This document shows positions 34,240-44,335 of a stretch of 64,000 nt of DNA, piece by piece. The stretch's first letter is position 1, and every line of letters begins with the position of its first letter. Below the pieces are notes generated by a model. That model searched no databases, was not told the origin of the DNA, and saw only the letters and a list, made by a program, of their open reading frames with translations. A program made the translations under genes and the position numbers. This DNA comes from Mycolicibacterium sp. TY81 (lineage in GTDB: Bacteria > Actinomycetota > Actinomycetes > Mycobacteriales > Mycobacteriaceae), in assembly GCF_018326285.1 (NCBI RefSeq), contig NZ_AP023362.1, positions 930,001 to 994,000 of the forward strand, given 5' to 3'.

Positions 34240-36042
34240 ATGACCGACGCAGAACCGTCGCCGCGTGCGCAGCTCAAACAGGCGAAGCTCGCGGCAGCGC
34301 AGGACCGCGCGGCGCTCAAGGAGCTGCTGGCGCCCGTGCGCGGCCGCACCGCGCTGGCCCAATTGCTGCAGCTGATCGCGGCGGCCGCGACGGTGGTGCC
34401 GTTCATCGGCATCGTCGAGCTGGGCCGGTATCTGCTGGCGAGCGGCCCGATCGAGGCGGCCCGGGTGTGGACGATCGTCGCGGTCTTCATCGGCGGCGGC
34501 CTCGGCCTGCGCACCCTCGCCGGCGGCCTGGCGCTGACGCTCACCCACCACGCCGACGTCCAGCTGCAGGGCGAGCTGCGCCGCCGGTTGGTGACCACGC
34601 TGGGACGGTTGCCGCTGGGCTGGTTCGGTGCGACGTCCTCCGGCGAGGTACGCAAGGCCGTCCAGCACGACGTCGGCGAGCTGCACCACCTGGTGGCCCA
34701 CGCCGCGGTCGAGAAGACCGGCGCACTCGCCACACCGGCATTCGGCCTGGCGTACTGCTGGTACCTGGACTGGCGGCTGGGGCTGCTGGCCATCGGCACG
34801 ATTCCGATCTACCTCGTCGTCTACAGCGTCCTGATGCGCGGCGCGATGGCCCGCATGGCCCAGATGAACGAGGGCATCGCCCAGATCAGCGCCACCATCG
34901 TCGAGTTCATCGCCGGGGTCTCGGTGGTCAAGACCTTCGGGGAAACCGGCAAGGCGCACAAGCGATTTGCCGACGCCGCCGACGAGTTCAACGACGGCTT
35001 CGCCGGATTCGTGGGACCCATGGTGCGGCTGCGCGCGGTGTCGTCGGTGTTCGTCGAAGCGCCGGTGGTGCTGCTGGTGAACCTCGCCGGCGGCCTGTGG
35101 TTCATCCGCAACGGCTGGGTGACGCCGATCGAGGTCCTGGGGTCGACGCTCGTCGCCGTCACCATCCCCACCGCCGTGCTGGCCGTCGGGTACTCCGCCG
35201 CCGCGAGCCGCCAGGCCGTCGCCGCAGCCGGCCGGCTGACGGCGTTGCTGACCGCCCCCGAGTTGCCGATCGCCCAGAACCCGCAAGTGCCGCAGGATAA
35301 TTCGGTCAGCTTCTCGGGCGTCGAATTCTCGTACGACGGCACCAACACGGTGCTGCACGACATCTCGCTCGACCTGCCCGCCGGCAGCATCACCGCGCTG
35401 GTCGGCCCGTCGGGCAGCGGCAAGTCGACGCTTGCGACGCTCGTCCCGCGCTTTCACGACGTCACCGGTGGCGAGGTGCGCATCGGCGGCGTGGACGTCC
35501 GTCAGATCGACCCCGCGGTGCTGTACCGGCACGTTGGTTTCGTCCTGCAGGACGTGCAGCTGCTGGGCATGAGTGTGGCCGACAACATCCGCCTGGGCCG
35601 TGCCGATGCCGACGACGATGCGGTGTACGCCGCCGCGCGCGCCGCACACATCCACGACCGGATCCTGGCGCTGCCCAAGGGGTATGACTCGGTGGTCGGG
35701 GAGGACGCGCACTTCTCCGGTGGCGAGGCGCAGCGCATCAGCATCGCCCGCGCGCTGCTCGCCGACACCCCGATCCTGGTGCTCGACGAGGCCACGGCAT
35801 TCGCCGACCCCGACTCCGAGGCGCAGATTCAGGCCGCGCTGTCGACCCTGATCGAGGGCCGCACAGTGCTGGTGATCGCCCACCGGTTGGGGTCGATCGT
35901 CGGCGCCGACAACATCGTCGTCCTGCGGGACGGGCGCATCATCGAACAGGGGCGCCACGACGAATTGCTCTCCCGGGAAGGTGTTTTCGCGCGCATGTGG
36001 CAGACGTACACGGCCACCGGTGAATTGGAGGCGGTGCGATGA
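34240..36042 (+). CDS. Siderophore ABC transporter, fused permease-ATPase (IrtA/YbtP-like)
   Basis: A 600-residue half transporter: six membrane helices (about 25-310) then an ATPase with Walker [10 protein letters not shown], signature FSGGEAQR and Walker B ILVLDEATAFADPDSEAQ. The F in the signature differs from the common LSGGQ. It resembles the ABC part of IrtA but has no N-terminal FAD-binding siderophore-interaction domain, so it is nearer in layout to YbtP/IrtB. ATG 34240 is favoured; GTG 34228 is possible. The ATGA overlap with the next gene, an IdeR box upstream and its position beside mbtI make carboxymycobactin/mycobactin import or export likely. Confidence 0.82.
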   Translation: MTDAEPSPRAQLKQAKLAAAQDRAALKELLAPVRGRTALAQLLQLIAAAATVVPFIGIVELGRYLLASGPIEAARVWTIVAVFIGGGLGLRTLAGGLALTLTHHADVQLQGELRRRLVTTLGRLPLGWFGATSSGEVRKAVQHDVGELHHLVAHAAVEKTGALATPAFGLAYCWYLDWRLGLLAIGTIPIYLVVYSVLMRGAMARMAQMNEGIAQISATIVEFIAGVSVVKTFGETGKAHKRFADAADEFNDGFAGFVGPMVRLRAVSSVFVEAPVVLLVNLAGGLWFIRNGWVTPIEVLGSTLVAVTIPTAVLAVGYSAAASRQAVAAAGRLTALLTAPELPIAQNPQVPQDNSVSFSGVEFSYDGTNTVLHDISLDLPAGSITALVGPSGSGKSTLATLVPRFHDVTGGEVRIGGVDVRQIDPAVLYRHVGFVLQDVQLLGMSVADNIRLGRADADDDAVYAAARAAHIHDRILALPKGYDSVVGEDAHFSGGEAQRISIARALLADTPILVLDEATAFADPDSEAQIQAALSTLIEGRTVLVIAHRLGSIVGADNIVVLRDGRIIEQGRHDELLSREGVFARMWQTYTATGELEAVR

Positions 36043-37799
36043 CGATGATCAACGGGTTCCTGCGGATACTCGGCCCCGAGCGTGGCCGCATGTACAGCTT
36101 CCTGGCCTGGGCCGTCGCGTACGGCCTGCTGCACGGTCTTTCGATGACGCTGCTGGTGCCGATCTCGCTGGCTTTGTTCGACGGTGACTTCGGTGCGGCG
36201 GGCCGCTGGCTCGTCGTCCTGGCGGCGGTGGTGCTGCTCAGCGCCGTCGCCCACTACGTGCAGGCCGCGCAGTCGATGCGGATGGCCCTGACCACGATGC
36301 GGCTGCTGCACCACCGGCTCGGCGACCACATGGTCACCCTGCCGCTGGGCTGGTTCACCCGCGAGCGGGTCGGCCAGGTGTCCCAGATCGCGGTCAAGGG
36401 CACGACTTTCGTCGGCACGAGCAGCGCGCACCTGGTGACGCCGCTGGTGGTCAACACCACCAGTGCACTGACCGTCGTCGTCGGGCTGTTCGTCTTCGAC
36501 TGGCGCATCGGCGTCGCGGCCCTGGCGGGTGGGGTGGTCCTCATCCTGGCCACCCGGGCGTCCGCCGCGTTGATCGCGTCGGCCGAGGCGCGCACGCATG
36601 CCGCCGAGATCGAGGTGAACTCCCGTGTCATCGAATTCGCGCGCTGCCAGCCGGTGCTGCGCGCGTTCGGGCGGACCGGGGCCGAATTCGATCCGCTGAC
36701 CGGGGCGCTGGCCGAGCAGGAGCGGGTCGGCAAACGGGCGCTGTGGGCCTCGGTGGCCGGCATGATGCTGAGCGGCGTCGGCGTGCAGGCGGTGCTCGGC
36801 GGACTCATCACGGTGGGCGTCTGGCTGGCCGTCGGCGGCGAGATCAACCCGGTGACGCTGGTGGCCATCCTCGGGCTGGCGGCGCGCTTCACCTCGCCGC
36901 TGTCGGAACTGGCCGAATACGGCTCCGCGATGCGGATGGCCGGTGCGGAGCTGGATCGGATCACGTCGGTGCTCGACACGCCGGCGCTCCCGGAACCGGC
37001 TGCACCGCAATCGGTTACGACGCCCGGGCAGGTTGAACTGGACGGTGTCGCCTTCAGTTATCCGGGGCGCCGCGTGCTCGAGGACGTCAGCTTCGTCGCG
37101 GCGCCCGGCACCATGACGGCGCTGGTCGGCCCGTCTGGCTCGGGCAAGACCACCATCACCCGCCTGCTGGCGCGCTTCTACGACGTCGACGCCGGCGTGG
37201 TCCGCGTCGGTGGCGTCGATGTCCGGGACCAGAGCACCGCGGAGCTGATGGCCCAGCTGTCCCTGGTGTTCCAGGACGTGTACCTGTTCGACGACACGCT
37301 CTGGGAGAACGTGCGGATCGGGGCACCGGCCGCGTCCGACGACGACATCCGGGAAGCGGCCCGCACCGCCGGCCTGCAGTCCGTCGTGGACCGGCTGCCG
37401 GCCGGTTGGCAGACGCGGGTCGGCGAGGGCGGTTCGGCGCTGTCCGGCGGTGAACGTCAGCGTGTCTCGATCGCGCGGGCATTGCTGAAAAACGCTCCGG
37501 TGGTGCTGTTCGACGAGGCCACCAGCGCGCTGGACCCCGAGAACGAACGCCACGTCGCCGCGTCCATCCGCGAACTGGCGGATCGCAGCACCGTCATCGT
37601 GATCGCGCACAAGCTGTCGACGGTCACGGCCGCCGACAACATCGTCGTGCTGTCCGATCGCGGCACGGTGGACGACATTGGCACGCATGACCAGCTGATG
37701 GCGCGCGGTGGCCGCTACGCCGACTTCTGGGCGCAGCGGACGTCGGCCAGTGGGTGGACCGTCGCGACGCGGGAGGCGAAAGCCGGCGCTGGGTCCTGA
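36039..37799 (+). CDS. Siderophore ABC transporter, fused permease-ATPase (IrtB/YbtQ-like)
   Basis: A 586-residue half transporter, the partner of the previous gene (ATGA overlap). Six membrane helices precede an ATPase with GPSGSGKTT, LSGGERQRVSIARALL and VVLFDEATSALDPENE. Features such as LPLGWFTRERVGQVSQIAVKG match IrtB/YbtQ proteins. The pair would form a heterodimer with one canonical and one divergent signature. Iron control is expected from the shared promoter. It ends about 30 bp before the mbtI iron box. Confidence 0.83.
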   Translation: MTMINGFLRILGPERGRMYSFLAWAVAYGLLHGLSMTLLVPISLALFDGDFGAAGRWLVVLAAVVLLSAVAHYVQAAQSMRMALTTMRLLHHRLGDHMVTLPLGWFTRERVGQVSQIAVKGTTFVGTSSAHLVTPLVVNTTSALTVVVGLFVFDWRIGVAALAGGVVLILATRASAALIASAEARTHAAEIEVNSRVIEFARCQPVLRAFGRTGAEFDPLTGALAEQERVGKRALWASVAGMMLSGVGVQAVLGGLITVGVWLAVGGEINPVTLVAILGLAARFTSPLSELAEYGSAMRMAGAELDRITSVLDTPALPEPAAPQSVTTPGQVELDGVAFSYPGRRVLEDVSFVAAPGTMTALVGPSGSGKTTITRLLARFYDVDAGVVRVGGVDVRDQSTAELMAQLSLVFQDVYLFDDTLWENVRIGAPAASDDDIREAARTAGLQSVVDRLPAGWQTRVGEGGSALSGGERQRVSIARALLKNAPVVLFDEATSALDPENERHVAASIRELADRSTVIVIAHKLSTVTAADNIVVLSDRGTVDDIGTHDQLMARGGRYADFWAQRTSASGWTVATREAKAGAGS

Positions 37800-37827
37800 A
37801 TCACAGGGGCGGGCAGTGTTTTTTGGG

Positions 37828-39195
<1,368 letters not shown>

Positions 39196-39196
39196 G

Positions 39197-39685
39197 CTAG
39201 AAGTCCAGGCCGGCCGGGGCGTCGGCGGGCGGTTCGCCGCCGGCGTCGGTGAACGCGTGGAGCGCGCGGACCAACCCCATGCGCTCACGGGCCGGCATGA
39301 CCTCGACGATCCGGGCGATCTCGGCACGGCGGCGGGCGGTCACGGTGTCCACGACGGCGCGTCCCCGGCGGGTCAGCTCCACGACGATCTCGCGGCGGGA
39401 ACCGGGGTTCGGGTGCCGGTCGATCAGACCGGCCGTGACCAGGCGCTCGGTCATCCGGCCGATCGTCGAGGGCTGTACGTCGAGCTGACCGGCAAGTGTC
39501 GTCAGATTGCTCGTGCCGTGTGCCGCCAGGATCGCCAGGACTCGGAGCTGGGGGATGGTCAGCATGTCGTCGACGGCCGCAACGGAGCGGGCCGTGATGT
39601 CCAGGAGCAGGCGCGATGCGGTCACGAGAGCGTCGGCGATGGTGTCGACCGACGGCTCGGCGGCGGTTCTCGGTTGGGCGGACAC
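39197..39685 (-). CDS. MarR-family transcriptional regulator
   Basis: A 162-residue winged-helix regulator. DNA-binding elements are TIPQLRVLAILAAHG, TLAGQLDVQPSTIGRMTERLVTAGLIDR and the wing HPNPGSRREIVVELT. It is divergent from the secreted protein gene at 39777, with a short inverted repeat between them that could be its own operator. Start ATG 39685 follows GAGGAGGAACCGCG. Ligand unknown; its place inside the mycobactin locus is suggestive but does not prove an iron link. Confidence 0.85.
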   Translation of the reverse strand: MSAQPRTAAEPSVDTIADALVTASRLLLDITARSVAAVDDMLTIPQLRVLAILAAHGTSNLTTLAGQLDVQPSTIGRMTERLVTAGLIDRHPNPGSRREIVVELTRRGRAVVDTVTARRRAEIARIVEVMPARERMGLVRALHAFTDAGGEPPADAPAGLDF

Positions 39686-39715
39686 CGCGGTTCCTCCTCG
39701 TGGGGTAGAGATAAT

Positions 39716-39730
39716 TTACCAGCTCGCTAA
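39716..39730. promoter_or_regulatory. Candidate MarR operator
   Basis: TTACCAGCTCGCTAA is an imperfect palindrome (TTAnC-n5-GnTAA) in an AT-rich patch between the divergent marR and 39777 genes. It is 31 bases from the MarR start, as expected of an autoregulatory site. Confidence 0.35.
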
Positions 39731-39776
39731 TTTTGAAGCCGTTACCAAACGGTGACCTGCGGGGTATGGTGCACCG

Positions 39777-40490
39777 GTGGACAAGGCCGGATTAGCTACC
39801 GCGACGCGCGCCAGGCGCCGCTGGTCGGTGGCTCTGGCGGCGCTCGTCATGCCGGCTGCGGCGTTCGTCACCGCCGGCACCGCGACCCAGGCCGTCACCA
39901 CCGCCGCTGACGTGGATGTCTGCTGCGCGCAGGTGGTCCTGGCCGAGCGGGCCGCTTCCCATCCGGGTTCGCTGATCGTCGCCGAGGCCGCCGAGAGTTC
40001 GCGCGCCATGGTGCGCACCATGGCTTTGCCGGTGGGCGTCGCCGCCGAACGCGGCCTGCAGGTCGACACCATCCTCGCCGAACGCGCGGTCAGCGCGACG
40101 TTCCCGGAGATTCACACCATGACCGGGGTCCGGCCGGACGCGCTGCGCTGGCATCCCGAAGGCCTGGCGCTCGACGTGATGGTGCCCGACTACGGGTCGT
40201 CGGCAGGCAAGGCGCTCGGGGACCGCATCCTGCGGTACGTGCTGGCCAACGCGCAGAAGTTCGATCTGAACCATGTGATCTGGCGGCAGGCCATCTACTT
40301 CCCGGACGGCACCGCCCACCGGATGCCGGACTACGGCGGGCCCGACGCCAATCACTACACACACGTGCACATCTCGACCAACGGCGGCGGCTACCCCACG
40401 GGCAACGAGTCCTACGTCTTGTCCGCTTCCGGGCCGACGTTGGTCAAGGGTTCATCGACGCCGACCGTGACGTTCGTCAGCGCGCACTGA
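39777..40490 (+). CDS. Secreted protein with M15-like metallopeptidase motifs
   Basis: A 237-residue exported protein. Basic RARRRW followed by a hydrophobic stretch (SVALAALVMPAAAFV) forms a signal peptide. The C-terminal half has His126-x6-Asp133 in WHPEGLALDV and His196-x-His198 in HYTHVHIS, the spacing used for zinc by M15/LAS peptidases that cut peptidoglycan stems. Related mycobacterial proteins carry uninformative 'glycoside hydrolase' or ARB_07466-type labels. GTG 39777 lies 6 nt after TATGGT, so the message is probably leaderless. Divergent from the MarR gene. Enzyme activity is inference. Confidence 0.65.
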   Translation: MDKAGLATATRARRRWSVALAALVMPAAAFVTAGTATQAVTTAADVDVCCAQVVLAERAASHPGSLIVAEAAESSRAMVRTMALPVGVAAERGLQVDTILAERAVSATFPEIHTMTGVRPDALRWHPEGLALDVMVPDYGSSAGKALGDRILRYVLANAQKFDLNHVIWRQAIYFPDGTAHRMPDYGGPDANHYTHVHISTNGGGYPTGNESYVLSASGPTLVKGSSTPTVTFVSAH

Positions 40491-41773
40491 GTTCGACCCG
40501 CACTGAGTCGGGCCCCGGTGAGCGCACCGATGAAGAGCGCCAACAACATCCAGCCCGCGCTCGTGCCCAGCCCGTTCTTGGCCATCAGCAGCAGCGCCAC
40601 CCCGGCCACGCAGACCAGCACACCGGCCGCGGTCGACGCGCGACCCGTCGCCCGCACGCGCGCGTCCCACCAGCGCAGCGGGTTGTGCTCGAGCGGGGAC
40701 AGCAGCAGGAACATGACCGTCATCACCACGGCGAAGACCAGCGCGCGGATCGCGATGTTGCGCCAGAAGTACGGGGCCGCCGGGTCGTACGCGTCCAGGC
40801 CCACGGCATGCAGGCTGAACGTCGCGATGGCGATGGCCGCGATGTGCCACAGGTACAACGTCATCGCCCCGCTGTTGCCCACCACGATCAGGTACCAGAT
40901 GCGGGGACGCCCGGCCCACCGGCGGACCGCACCGGCGCAGGCGATGAACAGACTGGACATCCAGACGCATTGCAGGGCAAGCAGCAGCGTCGGCGGGGTG
41001 ACGTTCGACATCCGTTCGGTGCCGGTGACCACCAGTGACACGTCGTAGGGCCCGTACCTGGCAACCAGCACCTGGACGGCCAGGGTGCCGGCGGCGACGG
41101 CCAGCGCCGTCCTCGGTGCGATGAGCCGGTGCGCGTACGCCGCGCCGATGACCATCGGAATCAGCCAGACCACAATCAGATTCGCCGCGCCGGCTTCCAG
41201 CATGTGCGTGCTGATCCGGGCCCAGTCGCCGAGCGCCGCAGCCGCCATGAGGGCCGCGACGACCAGTGCGGCCGACCGCGCCGAGCGCAAGCGCGCCAAG
41301 GCGGGGACGAACGCCAGCACGATCAGATAGGTGCCGAGGAACCACAGCAGTGCGACGGCCTCGTTGCCCAGGGCCGCCGCGGACTCGGCACCCATGGTGA
41401 ATCGCACCACGATCAGGGCGACGGTCCAGGCGCCCAGGTACCACAGCGCCGGCCGGCAGAGGCGTTGCGCCCGGGTGAAAAGCCAGGTGCCCCAGGGTGT
41501 CCCGTCGCGCCAGCTGTGAATACCCGCCGCGGCTCCGGCGAAGAAGAACAACGGCATGACCTGGAGCACCCAGGTGGCCGGCTGCAGGCTGGGTACTGCG
41601 CCCAGGGTGTTGCCGATCTGGACGCCGTCGGCGGTGATGGTGGCCAGCAGCAACGCGCAGTGACCGAACATCACGACCAGCAGCGCACCGAGGCGCGCCA
41701 CGTCGATGCTGCGGTCGCGGTCGGGCGCGGTGCCGTCGATCACGGCGTGGAAGTCGGGCAACAATCTCGGCAT
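40412..41773 (-). CDS. Acyltransferase 3-family membrane protein
   Basis: A 453-residue integral membrane protein with 10-12 hydrophobic segments. The N-terminal RDRSIDVARLGALLVVMFGH is the acyltransferase-3 (OafA/NodX-type) signature with its conserved Arg and His; LFFFAGAAAGIHSW and MTLYLWHIAAI further support it. These enzymes O-acylate sugars or lipids at the membrane. ATG 41773 precedes the domain start. Its last 79 bases overlap the 3' end of the convergent secreted-protein gene, so the C-terminal 25 residues are unlikely to be conserved. Substrate unknown. Confidence 0.82.
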   Translation of the reverse strand: MPRLLPDFHAVIDGTAPDRDRSIDVARLGALLVVMFGHCALLLATITADGVQIGNTLGAVPSLQPATWVLQVMPLFFFAGAAAGIHSWRDGTPWGTWLFTRAQRLCRPALWYLGAWTVALIVVRFTMGAESAAALGNEAVALLWFLGTYLIVLAFVPALARLRSARSAALVVAALMAAAALGDWARISTHMLEAGAANLIVVWLIPMVIGAAYAHRLIAPRTALAVAAGTLAVQVLVARYGPYDVSLVVTGTERMSNVTPPTLLLALQCVWMSSLFIACAGAVRRWAGRPRIWYLIVVGNSGAMTLYLWHIAAIAIATFSLHAVGLDAYDPAAPYFWRNIAIRALVFAVVMTVMFLLLSPLEHNPLRWWDARVRATGRASTAAGVLVCVAGVALLLMAKNGLGTSAGWMLLALFIGALTGARLSAGRTQCALTNVTVGVDEPLTNVGPEADKT

Positions 41774-41816
41774 GAGCTGATGATGCCCGAGCGCCGGGCG
41801 GCGCGGATGAGTGTGA

Positions 41817-42482
41817 CTACTCAGACCCGCCCGCGACCACCGCGACGTCGGCGGCACCGTCATGCTGCCCGACGAACCGGCGAATGCGGGCCACCGCGAA
41901 CACGATGCACAGCACCACGAGCGTGGGGCCGGTCGCGACGATGACGAACTGCGAGATGTCGACCGGGTAGTTGAAGATCATGTACAGCGCGAAGACGGGA
42001 TAGAAACCGCAGAGGAGCCCGAGCCCGACGCACAGCTGCGTGTGCAGCCGGTGCCAGTCCTGGATGCTCTGCTCGGTCCAGCCGCGTTCGGGCAGGGCCG
42101 GCTCGGCGAGCGCGGGGGAGATGACGCCGGCCATCTTCTTCGAATTCGGTTTGCGCAGCAGCCCGCTGATGGCGAACGACCACACCAGCAGCGACATGGG
42201 GACGAGCTCGAGGGCCTGCACGATGCGCGGGTTCTTGGTGGTCAGCGCGATGATCAGCGAGCACGCGGCGCCGACGATCACCACGACGTTCGCGGGCTCG
42301 ACCTTGCGCTTGCGCACCATGGTCAGGACCCCCTGCGCGGCGGCGGTGATGATCGCCCCGACCAGCGCCAGATACGGCTCGAAGTCGAACACACGCAGCA
42401 CGTAGTACGCGATCAGCGGTGGAATGGTGTTGATCGCCGTGTTGACGATGTACTCGCGCAGGGTCTTCGGGGTATCGGACAT
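41817..42482 (-). CDS. VC0807-like/DUF conserved membrane protein
   Basis: A 221-residue protein with about six hydrophobic helices (NTAINTIPPLIAYYVLRVF, VGAIITAAAQGVLTMV, ANVVVIVGAACSLIIALTT, LVPMSLLVWSFAISGLL, VGLGLLCGFYPVFALYMIF, FVIVATGPTLVVLCIVFAV). This pattern resembles VC0807-type integral membrane proteins. No catalytic motif is visible. ATG 42482 has AGGAGCCAGCTTCC upstream. It lies between the acyltransferase and mbtA on the same strand and is separated from mbtA by a terminator-like repeat. Confidence 0.65.
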   Translation of the reverse strand: MSDTPKTLREYIVNTAINTIPPLIAYYVLRVFDFEPYLALVGAIITAAAQGVLTMVRKRKVEPANVVVIVGAACSLIIALTTKNPRIVQALELVPMSLLVWSFAISGLLRKPNSKKMAGVISPALAEPALPERGWTEQSIQDWHRLHTQLCVGLGLLCGFYPVFALYMIFNYPVDISQFVIVATGPTLVVLCIVFAVARIRRFVGQHDGAADVAVVAGGSE

Positions 42483-42513
42483 GGAAGCTGGCTCCTAGCG
42501 GGGGTTGGCTTAT

Positions 42514-42578
42514 CTCGCGAGCAGACGTAAAACTGTCGATATCTGGCGAAATTCGACAGTTTTGAGTCTGCTCGCGAG
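42514..42578. terminator. Two-part inverted repeat between mbtA and the VC0807-like gene
   Basis: CTCGCGAGCAGAC (42514-42526) pairs with GTCTGCTCGCGAG (42566-42578), and AAACTGTCGA (42530-42539) with TCGACAGTTT (42553-42562), giving an interrupted 23-bp stem. It follows the mbtA stop on the minus strand. The GTCTGCTCG motif also occurs next to the 13156 hairpin (GTCTGCTCGTGAGG), suggesting a shared element family. Confidence 0.65.
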
Positions 42579-42589
42579 GGATTTCATGG

Positions 42590-44239
42590 TCAGGCGGATG
42601 TGGCGGCCGCGATGGCCCGGCTGATGGCCTTCTTGTCGACCTTGCCGACGGCCGTCACCGGCAGCGATGGCTGTGCGATCAGGGTGTCGGGCCGGCTGTG
42701 TACCGCAACGCCGCGGTCGTCGAGGTAGCTGTTGAGATCACTGAGGCTGACGGCGGGACCGCTGAAAACAACCACCGCGCATATCTTTTCGCCCAGATAG
42801 GGGTCCGGCAGCGGGACGGCGGCCGCGGCCCGGATCGACGGGTGCGTGAGCAGGTGTTCCTCGAGATCGAGCGCCGAGATCGTCTCCCCGCCCCGGTGGA
42901 TGACGTCCTTGATGCGTCCGGTGACCTCGAGGTAGCCGTCGGCCCTGCGGCGCACGCGATCCCCGCTGCGGTAGAAGCCATCGGGGCTGAATGACCGCTC
43001 GTTGTCGGACGGGGCCCGGTAGTAGCCGTTCAGGGTGTACGGCCCACGCACCAGCAGCTCACCCTCGCCGCCGACCGGCACGTCGGCGCCCTCGTCGTCG
43101 ACGATGCGCAGCTCGTCGTCCGGGCACAGCGGTGCCCCTTGGGTGTGGTCCAGCAGTTCGGGATCATCGCCGGGACGGGTGTAGTTGATCAGCCCCTCGG
43201 CCATGCCGAAAACCTGCTGCAGGCCGGGCGTCAGCGCGGCGCGCGCGGCCGCCGCGTCCGGTGCGGACAGTTTGGCGCCGCCGACCTGGAGCAGTCGCAA
43301 GGTGGTGGGGCGCTGCGGTTCCCAATCGCAGGCCTGCGTCCACAGGGTGGCCAGGGCGGGCACCAGAGCGCAGACGGTGACGCGGTGCCGGGCAATGGTG
43401 GCGAACGCGGACTCCGGGCTGGGATCGGTGGTGAAGACCGTGGTGGCGCCGACGGACATGGCACCCAGCATCCCCGGGCACGACAGCGGGAAGTTGTGCG
43501 CAGCCGGCAGCACCGTCAGATAGACGTCGTCACCGGTCATTTCGCACACCGCGGCGCTGGCGGTGGCGTTGTAGTAGTAGTCGTCGTGGGTGCGGGGGAT
43601 CAGCTTCGGTGCCCCGGTGGTGCCGCCGGAGACCAACAGCAGAGCGGGTTCCGCGGTGTCGATGGCCGGCGCGGCTGCCGGCGCGTGGCCGAAAAGGGAA
43701 GTCCAGCTGGTGAATTCGCCGGCATCGCCGCTGACGACCACGTGTCGCAGGCGCGGGTGCTCGGCAACCAGCTCGCGCGCCATGTCGCGATAGTCGAAGC
43801 CGCCGAACCGGTCGGCGATGACGAGCGCGACAGCGCCGCTCACCGTCGCGAAATGACCGAGTTCGGCGCGCCGATGAGCGGGCAGGCACATGACGGGCAC
43901 CGCACCCGCGCGCAGCAGTCCGAACAGGGCGATGGCGAAGTCCGTGGTGTTGGGCATTTGCAGCAGTACCCGGTCGCCGGTTTCGATGCCGAGAGCGGCG
44001 AAGCCGGCGGCGGCTTCGGCGGCCAGCCGATCGAGTTCGGCAAACGTGTGCGACCCGGATGAGTCGACGACGGCGACGCGGTCCGGCCACTGTCGCGCGG
44101 CGTCGGACAACAAGCTGTCCAGCGGTTTACCTGCCCAATGGCCCGCCTCGCGGTAACGCTCTGCGCGATCGTGCGGAAACGGAACGAATCCATTCAGCAA
44201 ATGCTGGTCGGCCTCGGTGGAGACAGTGGTGCGCGTCAC
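42590..44239 (-). CDS. mbtA: Salicyl-AMP ligase MbtA
   Basis: A 549-residue ANL-superfamily adenylate-forming enzyme that activates salicylate and loads it on the MbtB aryl carrier domain. Signatures are LLLVSGGTTGAPKLIPRTHDDY (P-loop), QQVFGMAEGLINYTR, YRSGDRVRRRADGYLEVTGRIKDVIHRGGE (hinge) and TAVGKVDKKAI with the catalytic lysine. AAHNFPLSCPG corresponds to the aryl-acid pocket of the DhbE/MbtA group. It is divergent from mbtB over tandem iron boxes. Start GTG 44239. Confidence 0.95.
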   Translation of the reverse strand: MTRTTVSTEADQHLLNGFVPFPHDRAERYREAGHWAGKPLDSLLSDAARQWPDRVAVVDSSGSHTFAELDRLAAEAAAGFAALGIETGDRVLLQMPNTTDFAIALFGLLRAGAVPVMCLPAHRRAELGHFATVSGAVALVIADRFGGFDYRDMARELVAEHPRLRHVVVSGDAGEFTSWTSLFGHAPAAAPAIDTAEPALLLVSGGTTGAPKLIPRTHDDYYYNATASAAVCEMTGDDVYLTVLPAAHNFPLSCPGMLGAMSVGATTVFTTDPSPESAFATIARHRVTVCALVPALATLWTQACDWEPQRPTTLRLLQVGGAKLSAPDAAAARAALTPGLQQVFGMAEGLINYTRPGDDPELLDHTQGAPLCPDDELRIVDDEGADVPVGGEGELLVRGPYTLNGYYRAPSDNERSFSPDGFYRSGDRVRRRADGYLEVTGRIKDVIHRGGETISALDLEEHLLTHPSIRAAAAVPLPDPYLGEKICAVVVFSGPAVSLSDLNSYLDDRGVAVHSRPDTLIAQPSLPVTAVGKVDKKAISRAIAAATSA

Positions 44240-44277
44240 GGCGGATCCCTCGGGGTAGGCATGGAGGTAGCGGCAAT

Positions 44278-44296
44278 ATAGGGTAGCCTAATCAAA
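44278..44296. promoter_or_regulatory. IdeR-like box 1 in the mbtA/mbtB divergent promoter
   Basis: ATAGGGTAGCCTAATCAAA matches the IdeR consensus at 15 of 19 positions with the central TAGCCTA intact. It is 39 bases before the mbtA start. Confidence 0.7.
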
Positions 44297-44297
44297 A

Positions 44298-44316
44298 TTA
44301 GGACAGCCTGTCTTTA
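44298..44316. promoter_or_regulatory. IdeR-like box 2 in the mbtA/mbtB divergent promoter
   Basis: TTAGGACAGCCTGTCTTTA matches the consensus at 14 of 19 positions and is a good palindrome in itself (GGACAG...CTGTC). It is one base after box 1 and 20 bases before mbtB. Confidence 0.6.
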
Positions 44317-44335
44317 ACGTGTTCGGGAGGGTTTT

